From contig JACJNV010000092.1 in the NCBI GenBank assembly GCA_014695175.1, forward strand, positions 1 to 38,639: a stretch of 38,639 nt of DNA, in the 5' to 3' direction. This document shows, piece after piece, positions 24,951-34,121 of the stretch. Positions within the stretch are counted from its first letter, which is position 1. The number at the start of each line of letters is the position of its first letter. The notes below the pieces were generated by a model, which searched no databases, was not told where the DNA came from, and saw nothing but the letters and a program-made list of their open reading frames with translations. Origin of the DNA: Microcoleus sp. FACHB-DQ6 (GTDB taxonomy: Bacteria > Cyanobacteriota > Cyanobacteriia > Cyanobacteriales > Microcoleaceae). The position numbers were made by a program, and so were the translations under genes.

Positions 24951-26067
24951 AACCGCCAAAAGCAAAGGGAAAGGCAAGCTTCAAAGCTGCGGTCAATAGC
25001 AAATTAACTAAAGCAACGGGCAGCAAAAACTTCCATCCCAAATCTAGCAATTGGTCGATCCGAACTCGCGGCAGAGTCCAGCGGAGCAGAACTGCCAGAA
25101 ACAGGAAAAAGTAGGCTTTCAACATGGTCATCGTAATGCCCAGCAAGCCAGTAATTACCTGCAACCAAGGAGTCGTCTCGCTCAATCCCAGCGCATTTGT
25201 CAGCACTTCGACAGGAATCGGGGATTCCCAGCCACCGAGGTACAAAACTGCTACTAGCAGGCAAGAAAGGACGAGGTTAACGTAGGAAGCGATGTAGTAC
25301 AAAGCAAATTTCATGCCTGTGTACTCAGTCTGATATCCTGCTACCAATTCTTCTTCTGCTTCCGGGAGGTCAAAGGGCAAGCGTTCGCATTCTGCTAGTG
25401 CGGAGATCCAGAAAATCAGGAAACCTGCGGGTTGGCGCCAGATATTCCAGCCGACAATGCCGTAGCCGGCTTGCTGGTGTACGATGTCGATCGTACTGAG
25501 GCTGTTGGACATCATCACGACTGCCAATACTGCCAAAGCTAGGGGAATTTCGTAGCTGAGGGATTGAGCCGCGGCTCTGAGTCCGCCGAGGAGGGCGTAT
25601 TTGTTGTTTGAAGCATAGCCGGACATCAGCAAGCCGATCGGCTGAATGCTAGAAAGAGCAATCCACAGAAATATCGCTGTCCCTATATCGGCGATCAGCA
25701 TATGCTCTCCGAAGGGCACGATTAAGTAGGAGAGAAAAACTGGAATCACCACAATTACCGGGCCTAGGGTAAATAGCAGCGCGTCAGCTTTTGCCGGTAC
25801 AATGTCTTCTTTGAATACCAACTTCAGACCGTCAGCAACGGGTGCTAGCACTCCCAGAGGGCCGATAAATTCCGGGCCTACCCGCTGTTGAGCGGCGGCG
25901 GAAATTTTCCGTTCCAGCCAGACGCTAGTGAGTACCCCGAAAACGGCAGCGACAATCATCAGCAACATCGGCAGCGGTAGCCAAAGCACTTGGGCGATGT
26001 CCGCCGGTAAGCCCAAATTCATGAGGGCTTCTACGAAACTTCCTTGTAAGTCAATTCCTGGGTTCAT
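24949..26067 (-). CDS. ndhA: NAD(P)H-quinone oxidoreductase subunit 1
   Basis: A 372-aa membrane subunit of NDH-1 that lies at the junction with the peripheral arm and forms part of the quinone site. It has eight or more hydrophobic helices. Conserved segments are [41 protein letters not shown], and [27 protein letters not shown], which is the ND1 signature. First gene of the ndhA-I-G-E cluster. Start ATG at 26067. The 26068-26435 stretch upstream holds heptamer repeats and the ssrA terminator and no gene. Confidence 0.97.
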   Translation of the reverse strand: MNPGIDLQGSFVEALMNLGLPADIAQVLWLPLPMLLMIVAAVFGVLTSVWLERKISAAAQQRVGPEFIGPLGVLAPVADGLKLVFKEDIVPAKADALLFTLGPVIVVIPVFLSYLIVPFGEHMLIADIGTAIFLWIALSSIQPIGLLMSGYASNNKYALLGGLRAAAQSLSYEIPLALAVLAVVMMSNSLSTIDIVHQQAGYGIVGWNIWRQPAGFLIFWISALAECERLPFDLPEAEEELVAGYQTEYTGMKFALYYIASYVNLVLSCLLVAVLYLGGWESPIPVEVLTNALGLSETTPWLQVITGLLGITMTMLKAYFFLFLAVLLRWTLPRVRIDQLLDLGWKFLLPVALVNLLLTAALKLAFPFAFGG

Positions 26068-26296
26068 TTGTCCAGCTTTTGAGCGGTCAGCATATAATTT
26101 TTCACCCGTCCTTCGTAGGAGTAGGCTTAGAAATCGTGGTCTTTGTAAAGATTTTTAATGCTTTACCGCCTAATAGTATATCGCCCGACAGGCTCCAAGA
26201 ACGCACAGACAGGGTGAAGTTCTAATTATATGAGCCCGCAGCGTAGCTAATGGGTGGGTAATTTATGTATTTTTACTTAGTCGATCGAGCTGATCT

Positions 26297-26327
26297 ATTT
26301 TAGATTTTAGATTTTAGGTTTTAGATT
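26297..26327. repeat. Heptamer repeat (TTTTAGA)n
   Basis: Four copies, one with a G change, in the 26068-26435 gap. Confidence 0.75.
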
Positions 26328-26345
26328 GAACATTGAATGCCAAAC

Positions 26346-26377
26346 AAAAGGGCCCAGAGTTAACTCTGGGCCCTTTT
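26346..26377 (-). terminator. Strong terminator downstream of ssrA
   Basis: A perfect 32-base palindrome, AAAAGGGCCCAGAGTT then its exact complement, with A and T runs at both ends. It lies 58 bases past the tmRNA 3' end and its symmetry lets it stop transcription from both sides. Confidence 0.9.
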
Positions 26378-26435
26378 AATGCTTTAAAGTAACTTTCAAA
26401 TGGCTTAAACCATTGATTTTACGTCACTTTTTTTA

Positions 26436-26823
26436 TGGAACTGGGCAGAATCGAACTGCCGTCCAAAGCGGGTATTTACCTTCCGATCGTTCACAGGTTT
26501 ATCCCCTCTAATCCTCGGGGCGGGAACCATTTTTATCCCAAATGGGGGGATTTTCTAGTGATTGCTTTCCTAGCTAGCCGACTAGAAACGTTTAGCTAGG
26601 GCATCCGTTGGGGGTTGTTATGCTACCGTTAACGGAGTGAGGTGGCATACACTCTAAACCAAGCTCAAGAAGTTTTTAGGCTACAGCTACGGCTTTGCGA
26701 GCGAAAGGAACGATGTTGTTCGCATTTACTATTTTTTTTGAGCCGATATTAACGAGAGTAGACTCCCTCTCGACCTGCATCACGGAGCAGCTTTCGCCAC
26801 CCTGTCGAAACCATTACAGCCCC
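26436..26823 (-). ncRNA. ssrA: Transfer-messenger RNA (one-piece)
   Basis: The 5' end GGGGCTGTAATGGTTTCGAC and the 3' end GGCAGTTCGATTCTGCCCAG-TTCCA form the tRNA-Ala-like domain, with CCA encoded. The total is about 388 bases, a normal length. The tag frame reads GCG AAC AAC ATC … GCC TAA, giving ANNIVPFARKAVAVA, a cyanobacterial-type tag. The order 5' half then 3' half is unpermuted. tmRNA with SmpB rescues stalled ribosomes and marks the unfinished protein for proteolysis. Confidence 0.95.
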
Positions 26824-26837
26824 TCGTGTGTTCTTTT

Positions 26838-26866
26838 ATGATAGACAATATTTCGTGTTGCGTCAA
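26838..26866 (-). promoter_or_regulatory. ssrA: Promoter of ssrA
   Basis: On the minus strand TTGACG (26861-26866) and TATCAT (26838-26843) with an exact 17-base spacer, about 15 bases before the mature 5' end. The gap suggests a short precursor that is trimmed, as tmRNAs normally are by RNase P. Confidence 0.65.
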
Positions 26867-26874
26867 GTCAACCG

Positions 26875-26902
26875 ATTTTAGATTTTGGATTTTGGATTTT
26901 GG
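26875..26902. repeat. Heptamer repeat (GATTTTG)n
   Basis: Four copies of GATTTTA/GATTTTG, upstream of the ssrA promoter. Confidence 0.7.
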
Positions 26903-26944
26903 CACAAAGCTGAGTCTGGAATATTTACATCTTGCACGATTTTC

Positions 26945-27012
26945 TTGAACAGGCTTTCCGGCCTGTTCCACAAGAGTTGAGTTTTCCTGTGGGGTGGGCC
27001 CCAGAGCCCGCC
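26945..27012. repeat. GGAACAGGC…GCCTGTTC dispersed repeat
   Basis: The reverse complement contains CCCACCCCACAGGAAAA, then TTGTGGAACAGGC and a GCCTGTTC arm. Its relative lies at 33008-33073. Confidence 0.65.
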
Positions 27013-27059
27013 CTTTCAAGGTTTATTGACAAGGGTGCAAAATGTCAGCGATGCCAAGT

Positions 27060-28838
27060 TTAATGCAAGTTGTCGTCCCAGACGCCGATGTAAATCCGAT
27101 CGCGCTCATTGCGTTCGATCGTCCCTTCGAGCGAACCCTTCCTAAACGTAAACTGATTAGTCCGGCGCTGCTGCACGTCGCCGAGCCCTTGCAAAATCTC
27201 CCGGCTGGCGCCGCCCACCATCCCGTTTAACGCGGTTCGCACTACCAAAGCGTCCACCGACTGGGCAAAAGAACCCTCTGTTTGTACTAGCTGGCCCGAA
27301 TCGCGATCGTAAATGTAGCCGAGAGTAATCCGATTGGGCAATATTTCGTAAAGTGCGGTGCGAGTATTCGGCCAATAGCCCCGCGCTTGAGAGTCAGTCG
27401 GTTCTCCCAATTCAGATAAAATCTGACTTTCCGGCGTACCAACGGCATACCCAGGGATTGTGGGAGTCTTCTGATAATTTGTTCCCGGTTGTTCGGGGCT
27501 GGGTGCGGGCGATCGATCAGGCGGCAACTCTTTGTCAACAAGTTTTTCCGTTGGTGTGGGTTCGACAGCCTCCGGAGAAGGCGCTGGTGTTGGCGCTGGG
27601 GCTGGTGTTGGAGTTTCAGCAGCCGGCGCTGGAGTTTCAACAGCCGGCGCTGGAGTTTCACCAGCCGGCGCTGGTGTTTCAGCAGCCGGCGGAGTTTCTC
27701 TGCGAGTCGGGGCTGGCGTTGATGTCGGCGCGGGAATTGGTGCGGGGCGTGAGCGCGCGTCTGGATCTGCAGGGGCCGAAGTGCGATCGTCCTGGGCTAC
27801 CGGTGCGGGTTCCGAAGACGGCCGATTGAGGAAAACCCTAGCAATACCGACCAAACCTGCAACAATAAGTGCGATCGCCACGAACCCCAAAATCCACCAA
27901 ACCTTGCGGTTGTTGTCCCCTGAAGGCACCACAGCAGGCGCTGTTCTGGAACCTGCAGGCGACTGAGGCCCGTGTCCCGGAATCACCGCCACCGTCGGCC
28001 CGGTGCTCGGCGACGCTGCACCATGAGGCTGCCCGTGCAGCAGCGACAGCCACTCATCGACGCTAGCAGGGCGATTTTGAGCTTCTACCGTCATCCCCCG
28101 CATCACCGCAGAGCTGACAGCCGCACTTAGCTGAGGCTGCAAGTCGCGGGGCGAAGGCATCGGCTGACTGGTGCGTAAAATTGCAGCCACCGGCACCTGT
28201 GCTGTCAGCAGAGTATAAAGCGTCGCCGCCATACCGTAAACATCTGTTGCGGGCGTATATTTTCCTTGAGCGAAATACTGTTCTGGGGGCGCGTAGCCAT
28301 CGGACACCATATTAGTGTGACTTTGGGTTGCACCGGGAGTAAACTCGCGGGCAATGCCAAAATCAATCAGCACGACTTCCTGAGTACCTTGGCGCAAAAG
28401 AATGTTTTGCGGCTTGACATCTCGGTGCAGCAAACCCTTTTGATGAACTGCCTTCAAAGCAGCCCCTATTTGAGTGATGTAGAGAATTGCGAGATTTTCT
28501 GGCAGCGGATTATTTGAACCGACTACATCGCCCAAATTCTGACCGGCTATGTAGTCCATCACCATGTAAGGCTGCCCGTCTTCCACAAAGAAATCGCTGA
28601 CGCGGACAATATTCGGATGGACGCAGGAAGCCAACCGCCTCGCTTCGTCTTGAAACTTGCGATCGAACTCAGCAAAATTGGGTTGCTGCCGCAGAGATTC
28701 GTTGAGGGTTTTAATGACTACAGGCTGTCCTAAATAGCGGTGATTTGCCCTGAAAGTTATTCCAAAGCCGCCGCGCCCCAATTCTTGTTCGAGGGTGTAC
28801 TTTCCACCCTGTAAAGTTTTGCCGATTAGCGCATCCAT
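27060..28838 (-). CDS. Serine/threonine protein kinase, membrane-anchored, with Pro-rich linker
   Basis: A 592-aa kinase. Residues 14-270 form the kinase domain: GRGGFGITF (21-29), Lys43 in [18 protein letters not shown] (HRD at 138-140), DFG at 159-161 and YAPPEQY. All catalytic residues are present, unlike the kinase at 21 kb. A membrane helix is at about 313-336. A linker rich in Pro-Ala with repeated ETPAPA units (about 381-412) follows, then a C-terminal domain (about 455-592) with [22 protein letters not shown], presumably outside the membrane as a sensor. Start ATG at 28838. Confidence 0.93.
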   Translation of the reverse strand: MDALIGKTLQGGKYTLEQELGRGGFGITFRANHRYLGQPVVIKTLNESLRQQPNFAEFDRKFQDEARRLASCVHPNIVRVSDFFVEDGQPYMVMDYIAGQNLGDVVGSNNPLPENLAILYITQIGAALKAVHQKGLLHRDVKPQNILLRQGTQEVVLIDFGIAREFTPGATQSHTNMVSDGYAPPEQYFAQGKYTPATDVYGMAATLYTLLTAQVPVAAILRTSQPMPSPRDLQPQLSAAVSSAVMRGMTVEAQNRPASVDEWLSLLHGQPHGAASPSTGPTVAVIPGHGPQSPAGSRTAPAVVPSGDNNRKVWWILGFVAIALIVAGLVGIARVFLNRPSSEPAPVAQDDRTSAPADPDARSRPAPIPAPTSTPAPTRRETPPAAETPAPAGETPAPAVETPAPAAETPTPAPAPTPAPSPEAVEPTPTEKLVDKELPPDRSPAPSPEQPGTNYQKTPTIPGYAVGTPESQILSELGEPTDSQARGYWPNTRTALYEILPNRITLGYIYDRDSGQLVQTEGSFAQSVDALVVRTALNGMVGGASREILQGLGDVQQRRTNQFTFRKGSLEGTIERNERDRIYIGVWDDNLH

Positions 28839-28899
28839 AGGTTCAGGCGATCGCGTACCAGAGAATATGGCTGATTATTGCACGTATGGTCGGCTCTCC

Positions 28900-29193
28900 T
28901 CACCACTCCAAAGAGCGATCGCACTCCTCGATCGGCGTTGCCAGTCCTTGCCGAATTGATTCCCGCATCCCCGGCACTGAGAGAAGATACAGTGTTTCCT
29001 GAACATATGCGGAGTCTGATTCAGATAATAACACTGCATTGCTAGTCTGTCCTGCAATCGCGATCGGCTGGTGTGACTGACTCACGGAATCGATCGACTG
29101 CTGCAACTGATGTTGAGCTTCATTAAACGGAACTCGGTTGTAGTGCTTGAATTCACAATGTTTCTGGATCGAGTTTTTGGGTTTTGCCTGCAT
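28900..29193 (-). CDS. Phd/YefM-family antitoxin-like protein, without toxin
   Basis: A 97-aa protein whose middle reads like Phd/YefM antitoxins: YNRVPFNEAQHQLQQSIDSV, then HQPIAIAGQTSNAVLLSESD, then YVQETLYLLSVPGMRESIRQGL. These usually form a dimeric DNA-binding N domain and a C-terminal arm that blocks a YoeB/RelE-type toxin. The ATG at 29193 overlaps the end of the gene before it by about 40 bases. The next gene downstream on this strand is the kinase; no toxin frame is present. Probably an orphan or a remnant. Confidence 0.65.
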   Translation of the reverse strand: MQAKPKNSIQKHCEFKHYNRVPFNEAQHQLQQSIDSVSQSHQPIAIAGQTSNAVLLSESDSAYVQETLYLLSVPGMRESIRQGLATPIEECDRSLEW

Positions 29194-29371
29194 GATACTC
29201 AGCCATTGCGGTCCCTGCGAGTTTAGCAAGAGCATCTGGGGAACAGGAGAATACTTGGTCCCAGCGCCTATCGTCTTCAAGTTCTTCCAGAATCATTGAA
29301 GCGAGAGCATCTTGCTCGCTGGCAGACAATGTTTTCAACTTGGCGATCGCACGTTCGAGTAACTCAGTCAT
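29153..29371 (-). CDS. Small antitoxin-like protein
   Basis: A 72-aa acidic protein (TELLERAIAKLKTLSASEQD…ASMILEELEDDRRW…AMAEYHAG) of a type common in cyanobacteria and usually placed just before a toxin gene. A dimer-forming antitoxin is the most likely role. The ATG at 29371 is preferred over a GTG at 29380. Its 3' end overlaps the start of the Phd/YefM-like gene, which suggests translational coupling of two antitoxin-type proteins, a combination that is unusual. Confidence 0.65.
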   Translation of the reverse strand: MTELLERAIAKLKTLSASEQDALASMILEELEDDRRWDQVFSCSPDALAKLAGTAMAEYHAGKTQKLDPETL

Positions 29372-29497
29372 GGCTACCACACTTTTAGAATGAAAATGGC
29401 ATCCTATCCATTATCCATTGTTTCAGCCAAGTTGAGGGTAGGTCGAACAAATGGCAGGCTAATTATCATCATTAATAACTACGGGAAACCCACTTCT

Positions 29498-30007
29498 ATG
29501 TTTTTTATTAGCTTTTTTATGCACTTAAATACATCTCTATATCTCGCCAATGCAGGAATTCCACTATTCACTCAGAGTGTTTTCTATCAAATTATTTTGC
29601 TCATCCCAATTATCGCGATAGAAGCTTATATTCACAAAAAGCTACTCAATCTCAGTATCCTAAAAGCAATTTTTATTGCTTTTATAACAAATATCATATC
29701 GACGATAGGGGGAGGTTTTATTATCGTATGTATTGGGGCGTTTATTGGACATATCGTATTCCACACAACCGTGCCTGTACAGCCTGGTTCTTTTCCATTT
29801 CTGCCGTTGGAAATTATGATTACACTGATTCCTATGTTTTTCTTTTCCGTTTACCTAGAATTATTAATAGGGAGTTGGGGAGTAAAAAAAATTGAAAAAA
29901 GCAAATTTAATAAATCATTTTTAATAGCTAATTTATTCACTTACTTAATGCTTGAGATATTAGCTTTTACCCAACTTGTCAAGGGATACATTGAAGGGCG
30001 GGGCTAA
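29498..30007 (+). CDS. Small polytopic membrane protein, unrecognised
   Basis: About 169 aa with four hydrophobic helices (IILLIPIIAIEAYI, AIFIAFITNIISTIGGGFIIVCIGAFIG, EIMITLIPMFFFSVYLELLIG, FLIANLFTYLMLEILAF). I do not recognise a named family. The frame is open from an ATG at 29390, which would add 36 polar residues; the ATG at 29498 fits a membrane start better, but neither has a clear ribosome-binding site. Base composition is more A/T-rich than in the neighbouring genes. Confidence 0.6.
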   Translation: MFFISFFMHLNTSLYLANAGIPLFTQSVFYQIILLIPIIAIEAYIHKKLLNLSILKAIFIAFITNIISTIGGGFIIVCIGAFIGHIVFHTTVPVQPGSFPFLPLEIMITLIPMFFFSVYLELLIGSWGVKKIEKSKFNKSFLIANLFTYLMLEILAFTQLVKGYIEGRG

Positions 30008-30030
30008 CCAAAACGTTCTATATCGTCTGG

Positions 30031-30273
30031 TTACTGATTGGCATCTTCAGCCACCATCATTGCATTGATATGGGTAAAGATGCGATCTAATTCCCCAATG
30101 GTGTCGAGTTCCGCTACCTCTTCTGCCATTAGTTGAGCGGCCTTTTTCTTCTCTAACAATTGTTCCATCCGCTGTTGGAGCGATTCACTAAATTTGAACA
30201 ACTTTCAACCATCGACTTTTTCAATGCAAATCTCATGGATTAACGAGGAGGGTTTGTTGAGAATTGAAACCAT
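30031..30273 (-). pseudogene. Small gene broken by one in-frame TGA
   Basis: Reading from ATG at 30273 (GGAG 6 bases upstream) gives MVSILNKPSSLIHEICIEKVDG, then TGA (30205-30207), then in the same frame KLFKFSESLQQRMEQLLEKKKAAQLM…ELDTIGELDRIFTHINAMM and a TAA at 30031-30033. Both parts look like natural protein and total 80 residues without any shift of frame. The second part alone has a helical, charged composition. I do not know the family. A nonsense mutation or a sequencing error would explain it. Confidence 0.6.
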
Positions 30274-30410
30274 TGTAGGCTCCGAGCTTCGGGTTTTAGG
30301 TAGTGACTAGATTATAGCTTTTATTCAATCTGCCAGATTTAATGCTCCAACCGAGAACCTTCAAATTACCCCCAAAACCAGTGATTGAAACAGCTAAACG
30401 CCGTTACAAT

Positions 30411-30938
30411 TCAAGTCGGACGATATTCATCCCTGCTTATTTGCCATCGCCATATCTTGCCTTCTTCAGGATCGTCCACCTCTGCAATGAACTTCATTCC
30501 CACTTTTTGCAACACGCTATTCGAGGCATTTTTTTCAGCTAAAGTGTGAGCGATGACTGCTTTCACCTCCTCGTGAGCGAAAGCATAATCGATCATTCCC
30601 TGTGCTACCTCAGTTGCAAATCCGCGATTCCAATATTCGGAAGCAATTTCATAACCTATCTCTATAGTCCCCGACTCATCAGGTGAGCCTTTGAAACCTC
30701 CATTGCCGACAAGCACTTCATTTTTTGGATCAATAAAGAAGTAGTTGCGCCAGTCAGTTGGAGGCGGATTGGATTCGCAAGCTTCGTCAGCCGGGAGGGA
30801 AAATGCTTCCGGGAAAAGAGGCCAGCTATTAGGCACTATGACATTTAAAATTGCTGCAAGCTCGCTTTTACTTCGTAAGAAAGCTTCTACGTGAATCCTT
30901 TCGACGGCAAGTAGTTGAAGATTGTTAGTTGTAATCAT
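30411..30938 (-). CDS. GNAT-family N-acetyltransferase, RimJ/RimL type
   Basis: A 175-aa acetyl-CoA-dependent transferase. It has the RimJ/RimL layout: LQLLAVERIHVEAFLRSKSEL at the start, VGNGGFKGSPDESGTIEIGYEIASEYWNRGFATEVAQ with the acetyl-CoA loop (motif A), and VIAHTLAEKNASNSVLQKVGMKF (motif B). The acceptor may be a ribosomal protein N terminus or a small amine; this is inference. Start ATG at 30938. Confidence 0.92.
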   Translation of the reverse strand: MITTNNLQLLAVERIHVEAFLRSKSELAAILNVIVPNSWPLFPEAFSLPADEACESNPPPTDWRNYFFIDPKNEVLVGNGGFKGSPDESGTIEIGYEIASEYWNRGFATEVAQGMIDYAFAHEEVKAVIAHTLAEKNASNSVLQKVGMKFIAEVDDPEEGKIWRWQISRDEYRPT

Positions 30939-30980
30939 TTTTCTACCTTGTTTAACAAGGATGAGATCACACTATAGGCA

Positions 30981-32870
30981 CTATCGAAACGCTTGTCTCG
31001 GAACCCTTGCGAGTTGGTAAGCGCCCCGACTGTCCAACAATTGATATTGATTTGGCTGCAATCCTAATTGCACAAATTTCTCTGGATATCCCAGCAACAA
31101 AATAGAGGGAGAAGTTGGGTTTTTAGATTGCTTAATGTAGTCGATCGCCTTTGTGACAGCTCGGTAGTAAGTCACCGGCTCTTGGGTATAAAAAACCAGA
31201 CTTGGTTTCCAGAAACCAACCATAATAAACTCTTCCCCCGGCAGTTTTTGTTGAACTGCAACCTGTGCTAACTGTCTCAGAGGTAACTGGCGGTTGATAT
31301 CAACCACTTTGTAGGCCGGAGTAAGACCAAAGATGATAAATGCTACTAACCCGATCAGGTTAGCAACCAAAATCCAGCGCTGTTGCCGCTTCCACAGTAA
31401 AAGCGCGATCGCCACCGCTGTAATTATCCAAATCGTACCGCCGACAATCAGCAATCCCGACTGCTGAATTGCTTGGGGAAAATTGGGCATTGCCGGGTCG
31501 TCTCCCAGCCAGTTGTAGCAGTAGAAAGTTGCTCCGGCTATAATTAATAAAAATACGACATTGAAAATGTATGTAACTAACAGCCCTCGCGGTAAAGAAT
31601 TCGGTTTTTTTTCTAACTTTATCCGCCTGTTATCGGGTTCGTTGCCTGCAATAATATCGCTCCACAGCAGCGTTACCAAAATCGCAGCGGCGGGGATTAA
31701 AGGCAATACATAACTCGGCAATTTGGTCACGGCGATCGTGAAAAAGCCAAAAATGCAGCCGAACCAAAATAGGGCAAATAAACTCAACTGAGCCGATCGC
31801 GGTTGACGACGCCAGTAACTGCGCTGCCAAAAACGGGTGCGGGCGATCGCCACAGGCAAATAAATCGACCAAGGCGCAAAACCCACTAGCACTACAAAAA
31901 AGTAAAAATACCAAGGCGCCGAGTGCTTGTTGACTACTCCAGTAAAACGCTGGAAATTGTGATAGCCAAAAAAGCTGTCAATATAAGTTTGACCGTTGGC
32001 TAAAATAACCAAAATGTACCAAGGCAAGGCGATCGCCAGAATAATCAAGATTCCCGACACCGGACGCATTTCGCGCCAAAGTTGCCGAAAATTTCCCAAA
32101 TAAAGCCCGAAGCTGCCAACAATCAGCGCTGGGACGACAATTCCCACAGGCCCCTTAGCCAGAATTGCTAAGGCAATTAGTACGTAAAAAGTCAGATACC
32201 ACTTATTGGGAAATCGGGAAGCGGAAACGGGGGAAAATTCTGCTTTTTCTCTCTGTTCTTCTAGAGTGTAACCGAGGAAAAATGCGAATAGTGCCGAACA
32301 CATACAACCGACTAATAGCATATCTGAAACGCCAGTCCGTCCCCAGGCAATAGTTTGGGGATTTAAAGCTATTAGGGCCGCACCAATCCAAGGAGTAGAA
32401 AAAAAGATTGGGAGATTGGGGGAGTGTCCGAGGGAGGGAGTGTCCGAGGGGGGGGACTTTGCTTCTTCCTCATTCTGTCTTCCTTCTTCCTTCTTCCTTC
32501 TTCCTTCTTCCTTCGATAAGGTATAAAATCCGAGGCAAGTCAGACCGATCGCGCACAAAGCCGAGGGAAGACGCACGGCCCATTCGTTAACGCCCAGAGT
32601 GCGGTAAGCCACCGCCATCAGCCAGTAAATCAACGGCGGCTTGTCAAACCTGGTTTCGCCGTTGAAATAAGGAGTGATGATATCTCCTCTCACCGTCATT
32701 TGACGGGCGGCTTCGGCAAACAACGGTTCGGTTTCGTCAACTAAACCGATGTTGCCGAGATTCCACAAGAAACCTACCCAAGCGATCGCGCACAGCCACA
32801 ACAGAGACAGCAGCTTTGGTGCAATCGGGCGCTTCCTAAACTCTGACAAACTTTTAATAACTTCCTTCAC
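30981..32870 (-). CDS. ArnT/PMT-like glycosyltransferase (GT39 type) with a heptamer-repeat insert
   Basis: A 629-aa integral membrane glycosyltransferase that would use a lipid-linked sugar. The first external loop has VDETEPLFAEAARQM, the catalytic acidic motif of GT39 enzymes, followed by GDIITPYFNGETRFDKPPLIYWL. About ten helices follow and a soluble C-terminal domain. The GTG at 32870 with AGGA upstream is preferred; the open frame continues to 33167 through repeat sequence that does not look coding. Between helices, at about 32400-32515, the protein has a polar stretch (SKEEGRRKKEEGRQ…) encoded by a heptamer tandem repeat. Confidence 0.88.
   Translation of the reverse strand: MKEVIKSLSEFRKRPIAPKLLSLLWLCAIAWVGFLWNLGNIGLVDETEPLFAEAARQMTVRGDIITPYFNGETRFDKPPLIYWLMAVAYRTLGVNEWAVRLPSALCAIGLTCLGFYTLSKEEGRRKKEEGRQNEEEAKSPPSDTPSLGHSPNLPIFFSTPWIGAALIALNPQTIAWGRTGVSDMLLVGCMCSALFAFFLGYTLEEQREKAEFSPVSASRFPNKWYLTFYVLIALAILAKGPVGIVVPALIVGSFGLYLGNFRQLWREMRPVSGILIILAIALPWYILVILANGQTYIDSFFGYHNFQRFTGVVNKHSAPWYFYFFVVLVGFAPWSIYLPVAIARTRFWQRSYWRRQPRSAQLSLFALFWFGCIFGFFTIAVTKLPSYVLPLIPAAAILVTLLWSDIIAGNEPDNRRIKLEKKPNSLPRGLLVTYIFNVVFLLIIAGATFYCYNWLGDDPAMPNFPQAIQQSGLLIVGGTIWIITAVAIALLLWKRQQRWILVANLIGLVAFIIFGLTPAYKVVDINRQLPLRQLAQVAVQQKLPGEEFIMVGFWKPSLVFYTQEPVTYYRAVTKAIDYIKQSKNPTSPSILLLGYPEKFVQLGLQPNQYQLLDSRGAYQLARVPRQAFR
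32479..32513. repeat. Heptamer repeat (CTTCCTT)5 inside a coding sequence
   Basis: Five perfect copies of a 7-bp unit lie within the glycosyltransferase gene and are read in frame. G-rich low-complexity sequence flanks it at 32406-32478. Confidence 0.85.
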
Positions 32871-33007
32871 CCAAACTTCCTGCGATTTTAGATTTAAAAT
32901 TTTAGCTCGCATAGAGAGTCTACCGAAAGATTCGCATTCTCGAAACTCCCAATTCGATCGAATCCGGTTAAACAGAGATGTTGCACCATTCTCAACAAGG
33001 CTTTCAT

Positions 33008-33073
33008 GGGCTGGCAGGATGCCCACCCCACAAGAAAATTCACTCTTTGTGGAACAGGCATCTTGCCTGTTCC
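33008..33073. repeat. GGAACAGGC…GCCTGTTCC dispersed repeat, second copy
   Basis: CCCACCCCACAAGAAAA, then TTGTGGAACAGGC and TTGCCTGTTCC, related to 26945-27012. It sits in front of the glycosyltransferase start and is open in its frame. Confidence 0.65.
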
Positions 33074-33181
33074 TTATAATGATGCCGCTATCTGAGGTTA
33101 ACTCCCATAGCGGCACCATTCTCAATAAAACCGTATCAACCGGGTTTCTTGACCAAAATCTCGGCACTTGCAGCTAAGCGT

Positions 33182-33760
33182 TCACGGCTGCAAAATTAAC
33201 TGCCATTCTCCGGCTGTGCTGTTCCAAGCGGGCGAGGATGTCTCCCCGGCGACGAAAGGCCCCCAGTAGCGGCGAGAACCATCCTGAGCAAAAACCACCA
33301 GAATGTCTCCCCGTTTGACTTGTAACTTGCCCTCCGGCAGCGATAGCATCAGTCCCTTGCCGCCGCCTTCCCCCGGCGCAAAATCCCAGTGCGCGGGTTT
33401 GCCGTAGGATTCCTTGGCTTGCCGTTTCGACAGCAGGGCCACTCGCACTGGGTGTTCGCTGCGGTTGCTGACGCGCAAACGGCCGGAGGCCTTAGCATTT
33501 ATAGGGATTGAGGAAAGCAATTCCTCCTCTGGATCTGGGGGGGTTGGTGTTGAGTCGGGCTTGGGCTCGCTGGCGGTGCCTGCAGAAGCTGTCGGGACTG
33601 GGGGAACCGGGGGTGTGCGGGGATGTGCGGTGGCTTGTGAAGGCCAATCGCTCGACTGATTTGAACCGTTGGAGATAGTGATTTCAAAACGTCCTAGAAA
33701 CATTCCTGTAATTAGGACGATCCACACTCCAATTATGATTTGGTAAATTTTAAGATTCAT
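33182..33760 (-). CDS. Membrane-anchored protein with a Pro-rich linker, unrecognised
   Basis: A 192-aa protein. A hydrophobic segment near the N terminus (IIIGVWIVLITGMFLG) anchors it. A Pro/Ser/Thr linker (about residues 40-85) follows, and a C-terminal domain of about 105 residues with alternating strands (RLRVSNRSEHPVRVALLSK, LQVKRGDILVVFAQDGSRRYWGPF). The C domain is presumably outside the cytoplasm. No family is recognised. Start ATG at 33760. The 33761-34121 gap after it holds HIP1 and heptamer-like repeats only. Confidence 0.75.
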   Translation of the reverse strand: MNLKIYQIIIGVWIVLITGMFLGRFEITISNGSNQSSDWPSQATAHPRTPPVPPVPTASAGTASEPKPDSTPTPPDPEEELLSSIPINAKASGRLRVSNRSEHPVRVALLSKRQAKESYGKPAHWDFAPGEGGGKGLMLSLPEGKLQVKRGDILVVFAQDGSRRYWGPFVAGETSSPAWNSTAGEWQLILQP

Positions 33761-34121
33761 AAATTTTAGGCTTAAGGGATAGGCTGCAACCCCGATTAGT
33801 CTTAACTATTTTTAATGTAAAACCTGGGGCTGCTGTGCCACAAGATACACTTACACTTAATTACTTGAGCGTTCTCGGCTATAAGTCCGCGATCGCTCAA
33901 TACCATCTTAGATGTTAAATTTTATATTTTAGATGGCGACATACTCACCCCGGTAAGAATTTTAAGTTGGTCGGGAGGGGCATTTGTTTACTCATCGGTC
34001 TAGCTTTTAATACCAGTTGAAAAAAAGAGTGGCACTATAGGCCTGTACTCCCAACCCCAATAGTCATCAGTCATTCCGCATCTCAAATCTCAAATCTTAC
34101 ATCTCAAATGGTATAACTTTT

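Noticed and set aside
26436-26823. Possible two-piece (permuted) tmRNA, as in some cyanobacteria
   Set aside because: The 5' and 3' tRNA-like halves are in normal order at the ends of one 388-base unit with the tag frame between them.
27353-27966. Plus-strand frames opposite the kinase Pro-rich linker
   Set aside because: They are Gly/Ala/Val-rich antisense reads of the repeated ETPAPA codons, without start signals.
32871-33167. N-terminal extension of the glycosyltransferase to 33167
   Set aside because: It runs through dispersed repeats and a heptamer-like tract; the GTG at 32870 has AGGA at the right distance.
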